Positions 1 to 7,411 of a DNA stretch of 64,000 nucleotides are shown here, piece by piece (the first letter of the stretch is position 1; every line of letters starts with the position of its first letter). Source of the DNA: Pseudothauera nasutitermitis (GTDB lineage: Bacteria > Pseudomonadota > Gammaproteobacteria > Burkholderiales > Rhodocyclaceae); the NCBI RefSeq assembly GCF_004801295.1, contig NZ_SSOC01000010.1, positions 46,180 through 110,179 of the forward strand. The letters are read 5' to 3'. The notes below the pieces were generated by a model. That model made no database searches. It was given only the letters and a program-made list of their open reading frames with translations, and was not told the DNA's origin. The position numbers were made by a program, and so were the translations under genes.

Positions 1-493
1 CCAGTAGCGAAAGCAATTCATCGATCAGCAGCTCCGGTGCAGAGTGGCCTTCATGGCCTGCGGTGGCGGAGGCGTCCTGCACGATGGACAAGTCGAGCGG
101 CCTGGGTATCGAGGCAAGGCTCCCCGCGTCGACGCGGACGACCCGTGCCACAGGCTGGCCGACCGGTGGGCGGAACAACCCGGCGAGCGTCCTTCGCAGG
201 CCGCCACCGGCGGCCAAGCCCGTATCCAGGCAGTCGATCGTGTGCTCGATCGCTTCTGTCTTCCCGTTTCCTGGTCCTCCTACCAGAAGCAATATCCTGG
301 GAGTGCCAAGGGTTCCCGATGCCACTTGCCCGGCCCAGGACTCAAGCCGGGAGATCAGGTTGGTCCGCAGCAGTTCCTTGCCAGGGCGGCCGCTATCAGG
401 ATCGAAGAGGCGCTTGACGCCTCCGGAGTGGTGGCCGGCCCAATCGAGCAGTTCCCCAGGGAACCTGGGGGCTTGCCCCGATGCGTTTTCCAT
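1..493 (-). CDS. AAA-type/P-loop ATPase, N-terminal part (cut by window edge)
   Basis: The reading frame is open from an ATG at 493 to the window edge, about 164 residues, and the gene continues outside. A Shine-Dalgarno (GGGGAG) lies 5 bases before the ATG. Residues 67-80 form a beta strand plus Walker A motif (LLLVGGPGNGKTE), so the protein should bind ATP; the rest of the ATPase core (Walker B, sensors) is not in the window. It lies 26 bp downstream of the cytosine methyltransferase on the same strand and is probably co-transcribed with it and with the AbiEi/AbiEii-like pair. I do not recognise the family. A motor or sensor subunit of a restriction or anti-phage system is an inference from its neighbours only. 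Confidence 0.75.
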   Translation of the reverse strand, partial: MENASGQAPRFPGELLDWAGHHSGGVKRLFDPDSGRPGKELLRTNLISRLESWAGQVASGTLGTPRILLLVGGPGNGKTEAIEHTIDCLDTGLAAGGGLRRTLAGLFRPPVGQPVARVVRVDAGSLASIPRPLDLSIVQDASATAGHEGHSAPELLIDELLSLL

Positions 494-519
494 ATTCTCC
501 CCTATCGGTCTCGACATCC

Positions 520-1857
520 CTATGACATGGCCTCCACGGTGGAATGGTGGCTGGTCTGGTCTTCTTGCCCACAGCGCGGGACCTTTCTTTCCAGCTCGTC
601 CAGGACGGAAGCAACGGCGAGGCCTAGCGCCTCGGCAAGCAGTGGCGGGACGGCGTTGCCAACCTGGGTATAGCGAGGACACTCCTTGGTGCGCCGTTCC
701 CCCCCAGTGGTGTACTTGCCTCGAAACCGGAACCAGTCTGGAAAGCTCTGCAGCCGTGCACTCTCGCGAACGGTAAGGATCCTTGGCTCGCAGTAGTGGA
801 GGACATCGTCTGGTAACGTCGTAATCGTGGGGGCCGGCTCCCACGCCGACATCGGGTAGATGCGGTGCTTCTTGAGGCCGAACCGTGCCCGGCTTTCCTC
901 GTTCATCCTAACGCCCTGCTCGCATTCCTTGATGATCTTCTTGAACCTGTCGCGGACTTCGTCCCTGTGCCGTGCTAGCCGCATGCTGTCCATGGCATCC
1001 GTGCGGCAGTGCTTGTGCATTGCCTGCTGGTACGTGGTGATCGGCCCGAGGTAGTCAACCTCCTCGAAGCCCTTCGGTGAGAAGGGATCCACGCAGGGCC
1101 TGGTGAGGTTCCTCCGGACCAGCAAGTCGGAGATTGCGTCTTGGGACGTGACCTGTTTCGTCTTCGGCAAGCCATGCCGGGAAAGCATCTCGATCTTTTT
1201 CGAGTCAAGCACGTCGAAGACGTGCTTGACTCCGCCTTCCAGCCTGGATGCCAGATGTTCCTTGAGACCGATGACGATCAGCCTCGAGCGACGCTGGGGT
1301 ACGCCAAAGTGCGATGCATTGACGATCATGCTGTCCACCAGATACCCGACGGCCTCGAGGCTCCTTCTTAGTTTGTCGTAGTATGACTCGGCCGCCTGCT
1401 CTCGCGTGCCATCTTCCTTTGCTGGGCCCAAGTGTGCGACCTTCATCCCCGGTACGTTCTCGAGTACCAGGATCGAGGGCTTGACGGCATCCACGACCTG
1501 GACATATTTCTCAAACAGCAGGTTTCGAGGATCTCCCTCCTGCCGTCGCCCCGCGAAGCTGAATCCCTGGCATGGAGGCCCGCCGGTAAGGACCTGAACG
1601 TCCCCCTGCAACTGGACGAGATGTGGCCGGTGCTGTTCCAGGAGGTCGTCGATGCTCCAGGCACGCTTCTCCAGCCAGGAGGGCCAGTCGAACTTGGATA
1701 CAGGGACCTTCCGTTCGCCGAGGAAGTTGTCGGAGAACGTATCGAATGCCATGGGGTCCCTTTCCACTGCGAACCGCCCTTGCAGCCCGGCCATGGAAAG
1801 GCCCAGCGAGAGGCCGCCGCACCCAGAGAAGAGATCTACGAAGTTGTACTTGCTCAT
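520..1857 (-). CDS. DNA (cytosine-5-)-methyltransferase
   Basis: A complete 445-residue C5-cytosine methyltransferase that transfers a methyl group from S-adenosylmethionine to cytosine in a specific DNA site. Motifs are in the usual order: I (DLFSGCGGLSLG, residues 8-19), IV with the catalytic Cys97 in GGPPCQGFSFAG, VI (ENVPG, 133-137), VIII (QRRSRLIVIG, 188-197), then a variable target-recognition stretch, IX (RLQSFPDWF) and X (QVGNAVPPLLAEALG). All catalytic residues are present. The start is 2 bp after the stop of the nucleotidyltransferase gene, so translation is probably coupled. It may protect self DNA for a restriction-like system whose effector would be the following ATPase gene or genes beyond the window. 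No endonuclease is visible here. Confidence 0.95.
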   Translation of the reverse strand: MSKYNFVDLFSGCGGLSLGLSMAGLQGRFAVERDPMAFDTFSDNFLGERKVPVSKFDWPSWLEKRAWSIDDLLEQHRPHLVQLQGDVQVLTGGPPCQGFSFAGRRQEGDPRNLLFEKYVQVVDAVKPSILVLENVPGMKVAHLGPAKEDGTREQAAESYYDKLRRSLEAVGYLVDSMIVNASHFGVPQRRSRLIVIGLKEHLASRLEGGVKHVFDVLDSKKIEMLSRHGLPKTKQVTSQDAISDLLVRRNLTRPCVDPFSPKGFEEVDYLGPITTYQQAMHKHCRTDAMDSMRLARHRDEVRDRFKKIIKECEQGVRMNEESRARFGLKKHRIYPMSAWEPAPTITTLPDDVLHYCEPRILTVRESARLQSFPDWFRFRGKYTTGGERRTKECPRYTQVGNAVPPLLAEALGLAVASVLDELERKVPRCGQEDQTSHHSTVEAMS

Positions 1858-1859
1858 GT

Positions 1860-2957
1860 CTAGCCCGGGCTCCGTCGCGCCGCCCGGCGGCCATGTGGCG
1901 CTAGCGATGGTTTTCTTGTAGGGATGTCGTGGGATGCCTGGAGTGCGGCCTTGTTCGCCAATGCCTCGACTTGTCTGCAGGCCTGCATGAGTGCCTCGAA
2001 CCCAGGTGCATCGTCGATAAGTAGTTGGTCTTCGGCCATGGCCAAGTAGTCGGTAGCCAGGGCAGATAGGGCTTGGCCCTCTGGAACGATCTGGAGGTGG
2101 CCGCCCACGGCGTCGACATAGTCGACGGAGGTCCCTGGGCTATCTTCCCCATTGCGGAGCGCCATGCGGCGAATAGCCGACAGTGCAGCGTGCCGGTCCT
2201 TGATAGAGGGTGCTAGGAATTCACTTCTGGCTAGCGCGGCAAGGTCATACCAGTGACGTACAAGGCGGTCGTCCTGCAATTGGCCATGCTTGCAATAGGC
2301 ATGGGCAACGATGGCTTTGTCCCAGAATGCCTGGGAGGCCCCTGCTACCCGTGGGTTGGCATGGGGGAACGATATTCCAGGGATTTGCTCGTCGATTTCG
2401 CATGATATTGGCATTATTTGGTATGGGTCGCTTGCCAGGCGTGCGTTGAACTCCAGCAATACAGCAGGCACGGCATAGGTGGCTCCTTGCCCCACTGCTG
2501 GGTAGGTGAGGCGGAGTTTTTCGCGGTGCTTGCCGACGATCTCGAGCTGTCCTGCGAGGCTGTCCCTGGCTAATGCCGACACCAGCACCGGGACTATGTT
2601 CGACTCGATCCACTCTGGTAGGCGCTCGTTGATAGTTTCCACCAGCCGGTGGGCATCGCTTCGCTGGGATGGGAGGTAGTTGCAATGGGCCTCAATGCCT
2701 CCAGTGATCATGCCAACGTCGTAGGCAATATTAATGCTGTCCGAGTATCTATCGATGACCTTGAATGCCTTGGACAAGGATGTCCCGCCTTTGAGTACTA
2801 GTTTTGTGCCCAGCCCTGATTCGAAGAGTGCCGAAATGGCCCAGACGACCCAGATGTCCTTCTCCAGCAGGTGGGCGGGACGTCCTGTGAGGGACCTTGC
2901 TGCCTCGAGTCCTTCGAGTCGATCCTCGCGGCCCAGGCTAAGAAACGGCTCGGCCAT
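1860..2957 (-). CDS. Nucleotidyltransferase AbiEii/AbiGii family, with altered active site
   Basis: A 365-residue protein of the AbiEii/AbiGii nucleotidyltransferase family (toxin half of type IV AbiE-like systems; relatives add nucleotides to tRNA or proteins). Family landmarks: LKGGTSLSKAF (residues 55-65), a FWDKAIVAHAYCKHG helix, and a C-terminal RHWYDLAAL motif. The motif that normally reads R-F-S-E-D-I-D-L is here R-Y-S-D-S-I-N-I (70-77), so both metal-binding Asp are replaced (Ser, Asn). The ATG at 2957 is chosen because GAGGAG precedes it by 6 bases; a GTG at 2981 is also open. It overlaps the AbiEi-like gene by 20 bp, typical of antitoxin-toxin order. It is either catalytically dead or chemically unusual. 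GC is lower than the core genes, suggesting transfer. Confidence 0.85.
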   Translation of the reverse strand: MAEPFLSLGREDRLEGLEAARSLTGRPAHLLEKDIWVVWAISALFESGLGTKLVLKGGTSLSKAFKVIDRYSDSINIAYDVGMITGGIEAHCNYLPSQRSDAHRLVETINERLPEWIESNIVPVLVSALARDSLAGQLEIVGKHREKLRLTYPAVGQGATYAVPAVLLEFNARLASDPYQIMPISCEIDEQIPGISFPHANPRVAGASQAFWDKAIVAHAYCKHGQLQDDRLVRHWYDLAALARSEFLAPSIKDRHAALSAIRRMALRNGEDSPGTSVDYVDAVGGHLQIVPEGQALSALATDYLAMAEDQLLIDDAPGFEALMQACRQVEALANKAALQASHDIPTRKPSLAPHGRRAARRSPG

Positions 2958-3546
2958 TGCTTGCCTCCTCGCCAATCGCACGAGCCAGCCAGGAAGGAAG
3001 GCTTGCGCGGACCGTTGTCAGTGCTGCCCATTCATCGCCAGATAGCGTGCGGCGCACGATGGGAACCGATTGGCGAGCCAGTCGAGGGCCTAGCCAGGCA
3101 AGGGCACGTATGGCATTACCCGCTGGGCAGTTGCCTAGCGTCAACATCCACCCTGGCCCATGCTTGACAAGGATCTCCGCACGGCCAAGTCGTATCTTGC
3201 GCGTGCGGCCCGAGGTTACGTAGGCTTCCCGTATTGGTACCTGCTGGGTAAGTCCAAAGGCGTTGGCGACGGTAGCGCCATGAGGAACAACGGTCTCGCC
3301 GTTCTGGATGGCAAGCGACTCGACTACTTTGGATGGCGCTGGCGGGCGTGTTCCGAAGCGACCTGTCACCGGGGCGACATAGGCGCCACGGGCCACCCTG
3401 AGCAGCTTTCCTTCACGCGCCAGACGCGACAAGGCTTGGTCGATGGCGGACCGGCTGCCTAGGTGGAGGAATGCTTTCGGAGATACGATACCTCCCTCTG
3501 GAAGGGATCGGGCATGGGCAAGGATGTCTTCCGGGAGCGTCTTCAT
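2938..3546 (-). CDS. DUF6088 / AbiEi-like antitoxin and transcription regulator
   Basis: A 202-residue protein resembling DUF6088 proteins, the AbiEi-type partners of AbiEii nucleotidyltransferases. The N-terminal third looks like a winged helix (SRSAIDQALSRLAREGKL, then a wing LRVARGAYVAPV). The middle contains the family sequence around GETVVPHGATVANAFGLT, and the C-terminal part is predicted mixed alpha/beta. The ATG at 3546 follows a strong GGAGGAG. By analogy with AbiEi it should repress its own promoter and neutralise its partner. It is the first gene of the operon-like row on this strand, followed with 20-bp overlap by the nucleotidyltransferase. The role of a DNA methyltransferase and ATPase in the same row is not explained by a plain AbiE system. 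Confidence 0.8.
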   Translation of the reverse strand: MKTLPEDILAHARSLPEGGIVSPKAFLHLGSRSAIDQALSRLAREGKLLRVARGAYVAPVTGRFGTRPPAPSKVVESLAIQNGETVVPHGATVANAFGLTQQVPIREAYVTSGRTRKIRLGRAEILVKHGPGWMLTLGNCPAGNAIRALAWLGPRLARQSVPIVRRTLSGDEWAALTTVRASLPSWLARAIGEEASNGRAVS

Positions 3547-3559
3547 GGTTCTCCTCCAG

Positions 3560-3600
3560 CAGCGGTAGAGAATCATACCCCTGTTTCTGACATGATGAGA
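3560..3600 (-). promoter_or_regulatory. Candidate promoter of the AbiEi-AbiEii-methyltransferase row
   Basis: Reading on the minus strand, TATGAT ends about 20 bases before the GGAGGAG of the DUF6088 gene, with a weak TTCTCA 18 bases upstream of it. The surrounding sequence is AT-rich compared with the rest of the window. This is the only plausible promoter in front of the row. Confidence 0.35.
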
Positions 3601-3631
3601 ACATAATATCTGCTGGCCTATGTGTTTCGTA

Positions 3632-3647
3632 CGCTACAGTAGTAGCG
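3632..3647. promoter_or_regulatory. Inverted repeat, candidate operator
   Basis: CGCTAC-AGTA-GTAGCG is a perfect 6-bp inverted repeat with a 4-base centre, about 85 bp upstream of the DUF6088 gene. AbiEi proteins repress by binding inverted repeats near their promoter, so this is a candidate binding site. The position upstream of the -35 is not ideal. Confidence 0.35.
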
Positions 3648-3842
3648 TCAGCATCAGGACCAGCAACTGGACGATAAAGGTCAGCGTGGTGAAGGCAGCG
3701 GCGATTAGGTAATTCTTTGTACAAACGGAGGTCTGACCGCTTCGTCTCTTCCAAGGGTGCGGCAGTGGTGGAGCTGAGCGTGGAGTAGTTATACTGGCTA
3801 CTCCACGGCATCGATCTGCTCGCCGTCGCGGCTTCCTGCTAC

Positions 3843-4392
3843 TGGGCCTCGACGGTGGACAGCCGGCCGATGCGCGTGATCAATCCGGTCATCGGGTGGT
3901 TGGCGTGCCGCTCCTTGGGGGATGCCCTGCTCGACCTCGACCAGATAACGACGAACGTGGGCTCAGCACCCGAGATGCACGAACTCATTGGCGTGCCACT
4001 TCAGTGTAGGGCGCGCAGCCATCAGTCATCAAGACTGCCCCCCCCCCCGCTTGATCCCGGGACGGAGAGCCACCGCCGTAGCGGTATTGCGCGAGGGCCG
4101 ATAGCTGAACAAGTGCACCAGTGGGCCCGTGCCGTTCAATCTGCGCCCGCAGGTTGCTCTTGGCCTATGCGGCGCGGCCTGGTTCCCTGAGCACCTACAC
4201 TACGGTCTCGCCACCGTAGATGATGTCACTGTGTATCGCATGGTCGCGCGGCAGATTGATGATCGGCTGCACCGCTCGTTCGACATTGCCAGCCATCGGG
4301 ATAACGCCCAAGCGATGCCAGTAATGTGACCGATTGCGGTCGATGACCGTGTCGGGCCGCTGAACATCAGCATCCAGTACCGACGAGCTCAA
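3843..4392 (-). pseudogene. IS66-family transposase (TnpC) remnant
   Basis: Only a middle piece of an IS66 TnpC transposase is present, in several frames. Recognisable pieces in order: RLGVIPMAGNVERAVQPIIN, then SDIIYGGETVV (normally A/M-D-E-T, so the catalytic Asp is lost), VLREPGRAA, an RAQIERHGPTG stretch, LMTDGCAPYTEVAR, HLGC-AHVRRYLVEVEQGIP, and GRLSTVEAQ. At least three Gln/Trp codons have become stops (in VVQVL, AAQAK and GCWAH), and a run of 11 C bases (4038-4048) goes with a frame change. No intact ORF, accessory tnpA/tnpB or terminal repeats are visible. It lies directly against the 3' end of the adenine methyltransferase, where a cognate restriction gene might have been. Confidence 0.8.
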
Positions 4393-5627
4393 ACATCCTG
4401 TAGAGCAGAAATGCGGTGCGGTAGCAGTAGGCTTATGGAGGTTGTTGTAGGGTTGAGTAGCTCTCCAAAGATCGGCGGTAGTAACAGCGTTGCGAGTGTG
4501 CGTTGTGAAAACAGCCGACGACCATCAACCACGAAGCCTAATTCATCCCAGGGAACAGCATCGTTCAGAAGCTGTACTGCACGTTTCAAGTCCATGCCTC
4601 GAATCTTTGGGAACAGCGCCAGTACGGACCCGTCATAGACCTCGCAGCGATGGATGTAGAAAGGTCGCTCCCGCCTCGTTTTGCCATTGACGTAGATTCG
4701 TGGGCCTGAGCGTTGGGCGTAGCCCCGTCCCCACATCCACCAGTTGGATTCGTCAAAGTGTCGAATGCGCCTTTGTAGCAGGCGCTGCTTGTGTTGCTCC
4801 AGCGCGGGGTGCTTCATGTTGTAAAGCATTCTGCGTGGTGCGCCAGTATCTACCGTGCGGGAACTCACAATTTCGATTCCATCCGGATGCTCAAACACGG
4901 TATCAGCACCCGAAACAGCGCCAACGCGGACTTCGAACAAGTCGGATAGTGGGATCGTTAGCTCGGCATGTGTGAAGGCAAGTTGGCCCGTGATATGCAC
5001 CATTGCTCTTTCGTCCCAGTCCTTGCCTTGGAGCATACGGTAAAGCGTGCGGCGTGAAAAATCGCCTTTGACATAACGGAAGATCGCACAATTCGGTAGC
5101 GCCCCTTCGAAGATTCGGGCGTCTCCGGTCTCGATCCAGTGCGTGATCGTCCCTCGCTCAAAGAGCGAGTCGTTGAGTTTTCCTGCTGCAGTGAGCTTCA
5201 CGAAGTCGCGTGGCGTGATGAAGATCAACTCACCCCCGTCTTCCAGATGCTCCACTGCCTTGGCGATGAAGAACAGATAGAGATTAGACCTACCGTCGAA
5301 CATGGCGCCACCAAGTAGGCGCTTGGTCGGGGTAGGAATGTCTTGATAGCGAACGTACGGAGGATTACCAATCACGCACGCAAATTTTTCGCTCACCGGA
5401 TAGGCAAAGAAGTCCATTACCTTGGCGCCAGGTGGCGCGACTTTCTTGTCGCACTCGATGGCAACGCAGCCAGGGATGGCGCGGGAAAAAGCTCCGTCTC
5501 CTGCGGATGGTTCCAGCGTCCGACCATGGTTCTGGCGAAGACTCAGCATTAGATCGACGATTGACTGCGGTGTGAACACCTGACCCAGCGTCGTAACGTC
5601 AAGCTGGATAGACGATATTTGCCTCAT
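4389..5627 (-). CDS. N6-adenine DNA methyltransferase (Eco57I/PaeR7I-like)
   Basis: A 412-residue gamma-class amino-methyltransferase. Residues 13-26 (TLGQVFTPQSIVDLM) correspond to motif X, residues 38-47 (LEPSAGDGAF) to the SAM-binding motif I, and NPPY (88-91) to the catalytic motif IV, so it should methylate adenine N6 in DNA. The C-terminal half (ESNWWMWGRGYAQ onward) resembles target-recognition regions of such enzymes. No endonuclease gene is beside it: downstream is a decayed IS66 piece and upstream unassigned sequence. It may be the surviving half of a restriction-modification pair or a solitary methylase. The ATG at 5627 has a weak Shine-Dalgarno, so a slightly later start is possible. 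Confidence 0.88.
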   Translation of the reverse strand: MRQISSIQLDVTTLGQVFTPQSIVDLMLSLRQNHGRTLEPSAGDGAFSRAIPGCVAIECDKKVAPPGAKVMDFFAYPVSEKFACVIGNPPYVRYQDIPTPTKRLLGGAMFDGRSNLYLFFIAKAVEHLEDGGELIFITPRDFVKLTAAGKLNDSLFERGTITHWIETGDARIFEGALPNCAIFRYVKGDFSRRTLYRMLQGKDWDERAMVHITGQLAFTHAELTIPLSDLFEVRVGAVSGADTVFEHPDGIEIVSSRTVDTGAPRRMLYNMKHPALEQHKQRLLQRRIRHFDESNWWMWGRGYAQRSGPRIYVNGKTRRERPFYIHRCEVYDGSVLALFPKIRGMDLKRAVQLLNDAVPWDELGFVVDGRRLFSQRTLATLLLPPIFGELLNPTTTSISLLLPHRISALQDV

Positions 5628-5886
5628 GAATTAGCCCGGGGATTTCTTGGACGGGAAGCTGGATACAAGACGATAACGTTCAGATGCCGGGAGCGCGGCT
5701 ACCGACAGCAACCGGCGACATCGCTGAAATTTTGCGGACGGTGCTCCAACGGCCGCTCCGGTCGAGTACCCTCCACACTGCCTGGCTGACGGGGGCATGG
5801 CAAGGGTGGTCCCGCTTCCTGTATCGGATGTGCGGTACACCTGCGACACGGATCTTGTAGGCTATGGGATGCCGCCTTTCCGCAGG

Positions 5887-6312
5887 TCAATTCGGGGCGA
5901 ATGGTTGCACGCCCGCGGCCCGCGTTGCCTTCTTGAGGTCCGCGTCCAGTGTCGCAAGCGGTGAGCCGGTTCGCAGGGCCAATTCCAGATACGCCGCGTC
6001 GTAGGCCGACAGCTTGTAGCGCCGGGCCAGGTGCAGGGTATCGCCCAGGGCGTGCGCCGCCGTGGCCGTATCCGTCGTGATGTTCAGCCGTCCCAGGAGG
6101 ACGACGAACGCCTGGGAACGGGCCTCGGTGAGCAGCCCCCTGGCCTCGCCCCTGGCGATGACATTGCCAGCCTCCAGCGCCCACAGCGACGGGACCAGCG
6201 CCTGCCGTTCCCGCAGGGCATCCAGCACGGCCTCGGCGTAAGCCACATCGGCAGGCTTGCCATCGGCCAGCAGCCAGCACATCGCCACCGAGTTGTCGAG
6301 CACGAAGCTCAG
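5887..6312 (-). CDS. vapC: PIN-domain toxin, VapC family (probable CTG start)
   Basis: A ribonuclease toxin of the PIN family, about 141 residues. Acidic active-site positions are visible: Asp in SFVLDNSV near the N-terminus, Glu in LWALEAGN, and Asp residues in SAYDAAYLELA and ATLDADL. VapC toxins cleave tRNA or other RNA and are held inactive by the partner antitoxin. Family proteins normally start M-S-F-V-L-D-N-S; here that Met codon is CTG (6312-6310), 8 bases after GGAGGG. An upstream ATG at 6351 would add 13 residues encoded by a repeat element, which is less likely. The antitoxin gene ends 80 bp upstream, separated by the REP-like element described below. Confidence 0.85.
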   Translation of the reverse strand: MSFVLDNSVAMCWLLADGKPADVAYAEAVLDALRERQALVPSLWALEAGNVIARGEARGLLTEARSQAFVVLLGRLNITTDTATAAHALGDTLHLARRYKLSAYDAAYLELALRTGSPLATLDADLKKATRAAGVQPFAPN

Positions 6313-6394
6313 TGGACTACCCTCCGGCCGCCGGCGCGACCACCTCCCCACGGGAGGAGAGCGCCGCCTTCGGGCGGCCGGGCGACGGCGCTCA
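6313..6394 (-). repeat. REP-like element, copy A (between vapB and vapC)
   Basis: Read on the minus strand, the element starts with the stop codon of vapB (TGA-GCGCC), forms a hairpin (arms GAGCGCCG and CGGCGCTC around CGCCCGGCCGCCCGAAGG), then a second hairpin CCTCCCGTGGGGAGG, and ends in GGAGGGTAGTC just before the vapC start. The same features in the same order occur between napG and napH (20113-20263), where the middle is about 70 bp longer. Both copies separate gene pairs that would otherwise overlap at ATGAGC. Confidence 0.75.
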
Positions 6395-6637
6395 CGCCCG
6401 CCCCTCGTCGATCAGCGCCTTGAGATCGACCCCTTTGACGGGCGGCGCCGCGCGCATGAACTGGCGCATCGCCTCGACGGCCACCGCGGCATCCGCTTGC
6501 TTGCCGCCTTCGGCCGGCACCAGATCGGCAACCGGCTCGCCACGCAGGGTGATCGTGTAACGCTTGCCCGCCTGTACGCCGCGGAGCAACTCCGGCAGCT
6601 TGGTCTTGGCCTCATACGAGCCGACTTCAAGATTCAT
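6392..6637 (-). CDS. vapB: Phd/YefM-type antitoxin
   Basis: An 81-residue antitoxin of the Phd/YefM family. The N-terminal two thirds match the Phd DNA-binding/dimerisation fold (VGSYEAKTKLPELLRGVQAG, then YTITLRGEPVADLVP); the C-terminal helix (FMRAAPPVKGVDLKALIDEG) is the toxin-binding tail. It should bind and inhibit the PIN toxin encoded next and repress its own promoter. The ATG at 6637 is the first in frame. A palindrome overlapping the promoter lies 20 bases upstream of it. Phd antitoxins are often paired with PIN toxins although classic VapB is AbrB-like, so the symbol is by role. Confidence 0.85.
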   Translation of the reverse strand: MNLEVGSYEAKTKLPELLRGVQAGKRYTITLRGEPVADLVPAEGGKQADAAVAVEAMRQFMRAAPPVKGVDLKALIDEGRA

Positions 6638-6657
6638 GGCATTTTCCGGTTAACTTA

Positions 6658-6677
6658 GACCAGTTTATAGACTGGTC
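6658..6677. promoter_or_regulatory. Palindromic operator/promoter of the toxin-antitoxin pair
   Basis: GACCAGT-TTATAG-ACTGGTC is a perfect 7-bp inverted repeat with a 6-base centre. On the minus strand it contains TATAAA, with TTGATT about 15 bases upstream, so the palindrome sits on the -10 region. This is the usual layout for autorepression by a Phd-type antitoxin. Confidence 0.6.
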
Positions 6678-7411
6678 AGAAATGAATCAAGGCTGCGTTT
6701 CGCCCGTATGGCACCAGCCTTCAACTCTTCGCCAACGGCGGCCCCGGCGGTAAAATGACTACACCATATGCGAATAGCTAACGATGGGCCGTGGTACGGA
6801 CTTTTCCTGCAAGTCGTCACTCACCGGACCGACCCGCATGTCGCCCAAGGGTACTTCCAAGGGGCTCGCGGTACTCATTGCGGGTTCTTCTAGATGATCG
6901 AATTCAGTCAGCAGATCTGTCGGTGCCGATTCAGGGGCGGCCGAGGTTCGTTCGTCGAAAGGCATTTTCTGCTGTTGGCGTATGGAGGCCTGCCCGAGCG
7001 GAACCAGCGCGGGCCCCCGTCCAAGTCAGTATGGCGTACAGACAATAGGATGCGGCACAAAGGGAACAAGTGCCATGGCAGGTCTTTCGTTAGGCTCTGA
7101 CCGAGAGTCCTGTTACCTCACTCGCAACCCACCAACCGGCTGATAGAATCCAACGCATGTGCCTGCGCTGGCCCGCTCGTCTCGTCAGCGTACCTCCCGT
7201 CCCAGGACAACCCAGGCATCCTGTGGGGTAAATCGTGGGGGAATGGTGGTCGCCAGGTAAGGTTGTTGATATAAATCAGCATGTTGTGGCGAATGTCGAG
7301 CTTTAGGTGCAGAGCGTCGAATGGCCGGTCAGCGATGTACTTGCTGCGCCGCATCACACAGTCCACTGCTCGTAGTAAGATGAGACGCTCTTAGTCGAGC
7401 CTTTCCCCGCC
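6678..7411. other. Long spacer between island and gmk; no gene supported
   Basis: About 730 bp with no convincing gene. An 82-codon open frame on the minus strand (7118-7366) has no recognisable motif and no good Shine-Dalgarno; a 68-codon frame at 6759-6965 is also unsupported. GC content and third-position bias are lower than in gmk and beyond, so this is probably decayed accessory DNA plus the gmk promoter. No consensus -35/-10 pair could be assigned to gmk with confidence. Confidence 0.5.

Noticed and set aside
37..776. Plus-strand open frames at the left edge
   Set aside because: They are shadows of the minus-strand ATPase and cytosine methyltransferase, which carry clear family motifs.
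3855..4329. Open frames of 111 and 66 codons on the plus strand
   Set aside because: They lie opposite the IS66 remnant, whose reading in the other strand gives recognisable transposase segments.
5628..5700. Terminal repeat of an IS1380-like element (CCCGGGCTAATTCATGA)
   Set aside because: Suggestive of an insertion sequence end, but no partner repeat or transposase piece was found nearby.
7118..7366. 82-codon minus-strand frame as a gene
   Set aside because: No motif, no Shine-Dalgarno, and no supportive neighbour; kept only as a note in the spacer.
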